Origin: an uncultured beta proteobacterium
GTDB taxonomy: Bacteria > Pseudomonadota > Gammaproteobacteria > Burkholderiales > Burkholderiaceae_C
Assembly (NCBI GenBank): GCA_903944555.1
Contig: CAJASG010000400.1
Location: forward strand, 1-10,179
Reading direction: 5' to 3'
Length of the DNA: 10,179 bases
Shown: positions 6,713-10,179 of the stretch, piece by piece
Numbering within the stretch: position 1 is the stretch's first letter
Layout of the letters: every line of letters begins with the position of its first letter
The notes under the pieces: generated by a model
What the model saw: the letters and a program-made list of their open reading frames with translations, nothing else
Told to the model about the DNA's origin: nothing
The model's database searches: none
Position numbers and translations under genes: made by a program

Positions 6713-6744
6713 GGGTATGTCTCCTATCTCTTTTTATTACATAA

Positions 6745-6770
6745 CCAATCGCGAATATATTCAGTATTGG
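6745..6770. promoter_or_regulatory. Composite 26-bp dyad (CCAAT ... GAATATATTC ... ATTGG) upstream of the small cytochrome
   Basis: A perfect 10-bp palindrome GAATATATTC at 6753-6762 is flanked at equal 3-base distances by CCAAT (6745-6749) and ATTGG (6766-6770), so all arms share one centre. It lies 33 bases upstream of the cytochrome start, where a promoter for that gene would be expected. It shares the 9-mer CGAATATAT with the dyad in front of soxC. It is probably a regulator binding site; the half-site spacing differs from ATTC-N8-GAAT, so the same regulator need not bind. Confidence 0.5.
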
Positions 6771-6792
6771 CAACACCAAACTTACAAATGCC

Positions 6793-6813
6793 ACGCGTAT
6801 TTTCCAGACGCGT
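6793..6813 (-). terminator. Stem-loop abutting the thioredoxin gene stop codon; weak terminator or processing site
   Basis: Two copies of ACGCGT (6793-6798 and 6808-6813) can pair as a 6-bp stem with a 9-base loop. It starts on the base immediately after the stop codon of the thioredoxin gene. No U-tract follows, so termination would be weak at best. ACGCGT is itself palindromic, so a double-stranded protein site is an alternative reading. Confidence 0.3.
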
Positions 6814-7344
6814 TTATCGTAGCAGTGCAGCACGTGCGACGCTCAGCCGCTGGTCCAAGTAGGCCCCGTAGTAGTCGGGAATGGACGCGCCGCGCAGCCG
6901 CTCGGCCACCTCCACCCCACCCGCGCCAAAGAACAGCACCGTGGGCGCCACTCGCACACCCCACTGGCGCACCAAAGCGTCGTGCGTTGTACTTGCGCCC
7001 TGAAAGTCCAGCACTGGCGTACTCGTTCGCATATCGAGTTGCACCACCGGCAGGCCCTCGCGCTGCTGCATCGGCGCCAGGTAATGCGCACGCGCGACCT
7101 TGCAAAAAGCACAGCCCTCCAGGCTCACCATCACCACCAGCGGCTGGCCTGAACGCAGCGCGGCATCCAGACTCTCCGCCAGCGACCTGGGCACCGGCAA
7201 TTTGGCGGTTGCATCAGCGCGCACTAGCCCAGGAGCCAGCGCTGCAGTGAAAGCCAGCGCAAGCGCCCGCAGTGTTTGCCTACGGTCAACGCTGAGTAAT
7301 GTGCCATCGGTTGGTTGAAGTCTGCGATGAATCAAAGAGTGCAC
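6814..7344 (-). CDS. soxW: Exported thioredoxin-fold protein, SoxW-like
   Basis: The 176-residue product has a hydrophobic N-terminal export signal (about residues 22-43, after DRRQTLRA, which is twin-arginine-like) and a thioredoxin fold. The redox motif is CAFC (Cys78, Cys81) after VVMVSLEG, and VAPTVLFF supplies the cis-proline at 134. Periplasmic thioredoxins near sox genes (SoxW) use reductant from SoxV/CcdA to keep SoxYZ or related thiols active; no SoxV gene is in the window. The frame opens with GTG at 7344, whose Shine-Dalgarno is weak. A TTG at 7335 has AGGTG about 6 bases upstream and is an equally good start. It is divergent from the YeeE-type gene across a 60-base gap. The thioredoxin fold is secure; the SoxW name rests on context. 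Confidence 0.8.
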   Translation of the reverse strand: MHSLIHRRLQPTDGTLLSVDRRQTLRALALAFTAALAPGLVRADATAKLPVPRSLAESLDAALRSGQPLVVMVSLEGCAFCKVARAHYLAPMQQREGLPVVQLDMRTSTPVLDFQGASTTHDALVRQWGVRVAPTVLFFGAGGVEVAERLRGASIPDYYGAYLDQRLSVARAALLR

Positions 7345-7371
7345 CTATTTAATGGATTGGCCTTGGATTAA

Positions 7372-7377
7372 TATAAG
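7372..7377 (+). promoter_or_regulatory. Possible -10 element (TATAAG) for the YeeE/SoxT-like gene
   Basis: TATAAG matches five of six bases of the sigma-70 -10 hexamer, with a weak TTAATG at 7349-7354 at 17-base spacing. Transcription would begin near 7384, inside the dyad at 7381-7396, which fits repressor control. The -35 is poor, so this is tentative. Confidence 0.3.
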
Positions 7378-7380
7378 CGA

Positions 7381-7396
7381 GTTCTGATTTAAGAAT
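7381..7396. promoter_or_regulatory. GTTC-N8-GAAT dyad just upstream of the YeeE/SoxT-like gene; candidate ArsR-type operator
   Basis: GTTC (7381-7384), 8 bases, then GAAT (7393-7396): one mismatch from the ATTC-N8-GAAT found upstream of soxC. Within it, TTCT and AGAA form perfect 4-bp arms around GATTTA. It ends 8 bases before the ATG at 7405, in the divergent gap with the thioredoxin gene, so a bound repressor could block transcription or the translation-initiation region of the transporter. Assignment to the same regulator as the soxC site is inference. Confidence 0.4.
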
Positions 7397-7404
7397 GGAA
7401 TTGT

Positions 7405-8496
7405 ATGGACCTCGGCACACTCCTTGAACGTTTTGGCGAGCCCATGGTGCTCGGCACCGGTGGCCTGATCGTAGGCATATTGTTTGGTTTCTTTGCCCAG
7501 CGCTCCCGGTTTTGCCTGCGGGCTGCCATCGTGGAATTTTGGCGTGGGCACCGGGGCGAAAAGCTCGCGGTGTGGCTGCTCGCGTTTTCCTGCGCAGTGG
7601 TGGGCGTGCAACTACTCATCCTCGCGGGCATGCTGGATGTGGGCAACGCCCGCCAGTTGGCGGCACGGGGCAGCATTTCTGGTGCACTGCTGGGTGGACT
7701 GCTGTTTGGGGTGGGCATGGTCATGACGCGCGGTTGCGCCAGTCGACTTTTAATTTTGTCGGCCAACGGCAACCTGCGTGCGCTGCTCTCCGGGCTGGTG
7801 TTTGCCGTGGCTGCGCAAGCCTCGCTGTCCGGAGCGCTTGAACCTACGCGCACCGCAATGGCTGCCTGGTGGACGGTGGACGGCGGCGCCAGTCGCGACC
7901 TGCTGGCGCTTTCGGGCATGGGTCACGGTGGCGGCTTGGCCGTGGGCCTGGTCTGGCTGGCTGCGGCTCTTTACTTTGCCTCCCGTAGCGGCCGCAGCAT
8001 ATGGAAGTGGGTTGGTGGTGTGGGCACTGGCCTGATGGTAGTTGCCGGATGGTGGTTTACCTATGCGGTGTCCACCACCACATTTGAAGTGGTACCGGTG
8101 CAGGGGCTTACCTTCAGCGGCCCCTCGGCCGAATGGCTTATGCGGGTACTCATCACCTCGCCGGCAACCGTCGGGTTTGATTTTGGCCTTTTGCCTGGCG
8201 TTTTTCTCGGCTCGCTGCTGGGTGCACTGGTCGGGCGGGACTGGAAGATTGAAGGCTTCAAGGACGGCTACAGCATGGGCCGCTACATCTTTGGAGCGGT
8301 GCTGATGGGATTTGGCTCGATGCTGGCCGGTGGATGCGCCGTGGGGGCGGGCATGTCGGGCGGAGCGGTCTTTGCACTCACCGCTTGGCTCACGCTGCTG
8401 GGCATGTGGGCCGGAGCGGGCTTGACCGACCGCCTGCTGGACAGCCGCGCACCGACTACGCTCACACCGCGCGCGACCGCAGCCGTGGCACCTTGA
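7405..8496 (+). CDS. soxT: YeeE/YedE-family sulfur-compound transporter, SoxT/TsuA-like
   Basis: This is a 363-residue integral membrane protein with many hydrophobic segments and the repeated Gly-rich signatures of the YeeE/YedE sulfur-transport family. Conserved-type cysteines are visible in both halves: SRFCLR (Cys37), MTRGCASR (Cys111) and LAGGCAVGAGMSGG (Cys311). In the thiosulfate transporter TsuA such cysteines relay the substrate through the membrane. SoxT proteins of this family in sox loci import sulfur species for oxidation or for signalling to ArsR-type repressors. It is the only plus-strand gene here, divergent from the thioredoxin gene and convergent with the diheme cytochrome gene (23-base gap, no clear terminator). 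The start at 7405 begins the MDLGTLLERFG amphipathic lead with only a weak GGA upstream. Thiosulfate, sulfite or sulfane sulfur are all possible substrates. Confidence 0.85.
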   Translation: MDLGTLLERFGEPMVLGTGGLIVGILFGFFAQRSRFCLRAAIVEFWRGHRGEKLAVWLLAFSCAVVGVQLLILAGMLDVGNARQLAARGSISGALLGGLLFGVGMVMTRGCASRLLILSANGNLRALLSGLVFAVAAQASLSGALEPTRTAMAAWWTVDGGASRDLLALSGMGHGGGLAVGLVWLAAALYFASRSGRSIWKWVGGVGTGLMVVAGWWFTYAVSTTTFEVVPVQGLTFSGPSAEWLMRVLITSPATVGFDFGLLPGVFLGSLLGALVGRDWKIEGFKDGYSMGRYIFGAVLMGFGSMLAGGCAVGAGMSGGAVFALTAWLTLLGMWAGAGLTDRLLDSRAPTTLTPRATAAVAP

Positions 8497-8519
8497 CCCG
8501 ATTGCAGTCGCGATGCGCG

Positions 8520-9119
8520 CTATTTACCGCTGAGGTATTCGGCAACCGCCGCCATTTCCAGGGGCGTCATGCGCACGACAATCGCGTGCATCACTGCGTT
8601 GTCGTTGGTGCGCTCCCGTGAACCGAAGTTCTTGAGCTGGGTCTCAATGTATGACGCATATTGCCCGGCAAGCCGGGGCAATTGCGAGGTACCCAAACCC
8701 TCTTTCCCGTGGCAACTGGCACATGCCGCAACGCCGCTGTACTTGTTACCGGCATGGAAGACATAACGACCCACCGCAGCCAAGTCGGTGTCTTTAGCGG
8801 GTTCGGCTGACACCTTTGTCTTTTCAAAGTATTTACCCAGCGCCACCATTTCATCCGGCGTTAGCTTGGCAGCCATGTCAGCCATGGCGGTGCTTTTGCG
8901 CTTGCCTGACTTGAAATGGTCCAATTGCTTTGATGTGTACTCCCAGTGCTGCCCTGCAAGACGCGGAAACACTTCGCTCGACGACTCACCCTCCATGCCG
9001 TGGCAGACGAAACACACGCCTGAAACAATCTTCTTTGCCCGCGCCTCATCGGCTTGACCCCATGCCGTCCCCGCCATGCAGCAAGCGGCCAACAGCCACG
9101 TTTTTCCAAGTACGCGCAT
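8520..9119 (-). CDS. fccA: Diheme cytochrome c, c4-like (FccA-type subunit of sulfide dehydrogenase)
   Basis: The 199-residue product has a signal peptide (about residues 1-21, cleavage near AWG-Q) and two homologous cytochrome c domains. Domain one has CFVCH at 36-40 and likely ligand Met80 or Met82 in STAMADMAAKLT. Domain two has CASCH at 133-137 and a likely Met ligand in NAVMHAIVVRMT. PRLAGQ occurs in both halves (about 52-57 and 148-153), as in cytochrome c4. It starts 3 bases after the stop of the flavoprotein gene, so the two are almost certainly co-translated and form a flavocytochrome c in which this subunit takes electrons from FAD. The Shine-Dalgarno is weak, consistent with coupling. 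A free cytochrome c4 is the alternative by sequence, but the fccB neighbour argues for FccA. Confidence 0.88.
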   Translation of the reverse strand: MRVLGKTWLLAACCMAGTAWGQADEARAKKIVSGVCFVCHGMEGESSSEVFPRLAGQHWEYTSKQLDHFKSGKRKSTAMADMAAKLTPDEMVALGKYFEKTKVSAEPAKDTDLAAVGRYVFHAGNKYSGVAACASCHGKEGLGTSQLPRLAGQYASYIETQLKNFGSRERTNDNAVMHAIVVRMTPLEMAAVAEYLSGK

Positions 9120-9122
9120 GAT

Positions 9123-10179
9123 TTAAGCGAGCGTGTCGGCCCAGATGTTGCGCGCCCAGGCCATGGCGTAGCGGCCTTCCAGCTCGTTGGCACCAGCGGA
9201 GACGCCGCCCGACCCGGCGACAGTCACCATGGTTTTCTTTTCAGCGTCGTAACGGTGCACGCTGGCGACGTGGACCACATCCTCTTCGCTCACAAAGCTA
9301 TAGCAGACGTTGTTGTAAATCGGCAGGGTATTGGGCTCTTTGCCAGTCAACAGTGCCACCACTGCAGCGGCGCATGTTTTCCCGTGCTGGTTGGCCATAT
9401 GACCCGACTTGGGCATGGCAGGAGCGATTTGGATCGAATCGCCGAGCACGTGGATGTTCTTGGCTGCCTTGGACTCGAAGGTCAGGAAATCGACCTCACA
9501 CCAACGCTTGTTGGCAGTAGCCAGTCCGGTTTTGACAGCAATTTCACCCGCCCGCATCGGAGGGATGACGTTCAAAACCTGGGCCTTGACGTCGTCGTTG
9601 AACTCAAACTTCAAGGTATTGGTCGTGGCATCCACATCGAGCACCGCATGTTTAGAGCGGTATTCAACAATGCCCTTGTAGCGCTCGGCCCACGCCTTTT
9701 TGAACAACGGCCCTTTGGATGTAACGTCATCATTGGCATCGAGCACCAAAACCTTGCTTTTGGGCTTGGCTTTGCTGAAGTAATTCGCAATCTGGCAAGC
9801 ACGCTCGTAAGGGCCGGGAGGGCAGCGGTACGGGGCCAGGGGAATGGCGAGTGCATAGACACCGCCGTCGGGCATGGCTTCGAGCTGCTTGCGCAGCGCG
9901 ACCGTCTGGGCGCCCGCCTTCCAGGCGTGCAAAACTTTGTCCTTGGCTGCCGCACTGGCCATGCCGGGCAGGGTCTCCCACATGAAATCAACACCGGGCG
10001 AAACCACCAGCCGGTCATAGGGCAACTCGGTGCCGCCGGCCAACTTGACAAGCCGCTTGTCGGGATCGATCGAAGTAACCATGTCCCGCACCATTTGCAC
10101 GCCATGGCGCTTACCCAGGTTGTCATAGGGCGTGGTGATATCGGCCATGGTTTTGACGCCCCCCAGCACCAGATTGGAG
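9123..10179 (-). CDS. fccB: FccB/SoxF, sulfide dehydrogenase flavoprotein subunit (partial, N-terminus missing)
   Basis: FccB oxidises sulfide at an FAD coupled to a redox-active disulfide, producing sulfane sulfur in the periplasm and passing electrons to the cytochrome subunit. The frame is open to the right edge and 351 residues are visible. The signal peptide and first dinucleotide-binding motif lie outside. YRCPPGPYERACQI holds the first catalytic cysteine (codon 9822-9824) and IYNNVCYSF the second (codon 9303-9305). Their spacing of 173 residues is close to the 176 between Cys161 and Cys337 of Allochromatium FccB. VLGDSIQIAPAMPKSGHMAN is the FAD-binding signature, with Ser after GD. The C-terminal domain with EGRYAMAWARNIWADTL matches the family. 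The flavoprotein is encoded before the cytochrome, the reverse of the fccA-fccB and soxE-soxF orders I know. SQR is less likely because of the FccA neighbour. Confidence 0.95.
   Translation of the reverse strand, partial: SNLVLGGVKTMADITTPYDNLGKRHGVQMVRDMVTSIDPDKRLVKLAGGTELPYDRLVVSPGVDFMWETLPGMASAAAKDKVLHAWKAGAQTVALRKQLEAMPDGGVYALAIPLAPYRCPPGPYERACQIANYFSKAKPKSKVLVLDANDDVTSKGPLFKKAWAERYKGIVEYRSKHAVLDVDATTNTLKFEFNDDVKAQVLNVIPPMRAGEIAVKTGLATANKRWCEVDFLTFESKAAKNIHVLGDSIQIAPAMPKSGHMANQHGKTCAAAVVALLTGKEPNTLPIYNNVCYSFVSEEDVVHVASVHRYDAEKKTMVTVAGSGGVSAGANELEGRYAMAWARNIWADTLA

Noticed and set aside
7389..7919. Minus-strand frame of 176 codons, Ser/Pro/Ala-rich, opposite the YeeE-type gene
   Set aside because: It is antisense to transmembrane segments and conserved cysteines of the transporter; its composition is that of a reverse-complement shadow.
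8497..8519. Search for a bidirectional terminator between the convergent transporter and diheme cytochrome genes
   Set aside because: The 23-base gap shows no clear stem-loop with T-tract on either strand, so nothing is annotated.

Overview
The window is a GC-rich, gene-dense piece of a proteobacterial chromosome devoted to oxidation of reduced sulfur compounds. Gene order soxC-D-Y-Z-A-X-B, the protein types and codon use suggest a betaproteobacterium, most likely a Comamonadaceae/Burkholderiales member (Rhodoferax- or Polaromonas-like). This placement is inference from gene order and was not tested by a search.

Left two thirds (about 1-6712, all minus strand, read right to left): a small c-type cytochrome, then the complete periplasmic Sox (thiosulfate oxidation) multienzyme set soxC, soxD, soxY, soxZ, soxA, soxX and soxB. 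soxB runs off the left edge without its C-terminus. soxC and soxD overlap by 17 bases and the other gaps are 18-63 bases, so soxCDYZAXB looks like one transcription unit. An AT-rich 152-base gap in front of soxC holds strong palindromes. One of them is a perfect ATTC-N8-GAAT, which resembles the operator of ArsR-family persulfide-sensing repressors (SqrR/BigR/SoxR type).

Middle (6713-8496): an exported thioredoxin-fold protein (SoxW-like, minus strand) diverges from a YeeE/YedE-family membrane protein (SoxT/TsuA-like, plus strand). The 60-base divergent gap has a second, near-matching dyad just ahead of the transporter start. A third dyad with GAAT/ATTC half-sites lies between the thioredoxin gene and the small cytochrome.

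Right end (8520-10179, minus strand): a diheme c4-like cytochrome (FccA-like) and, 3 bases upstream of it, a flavocytochrome c sulfide dehydrogenase flavoprotein (FccB/SoxF) whose N-terminus is cut by the window edge.

How they fit together: FccAB would oxidise sulfide to sulfane sulfur. SoxXA would load thiosulfate onto the Cys of SoxY in SoxYZ, SoxB would hydrolyse off sulfate, and SoxCD would oxidise the remaining sulfane. Electrons would leave through c-type cytochromes. SoxW-like and SoxT-like proteins would provide thiol reduction and sulfur-species transport or signalling. No regulator gene (soxR/sqrR), soxV/ccdA or soxS is seen here. The genes belong to known families; the less ordinary content is the set of related intergenic dyads, the small cytochrome, and some export-signal variants. 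No stretch over 300 bases lacks a gene, and no RNA gene, CRISPR array or mobile element was seen.
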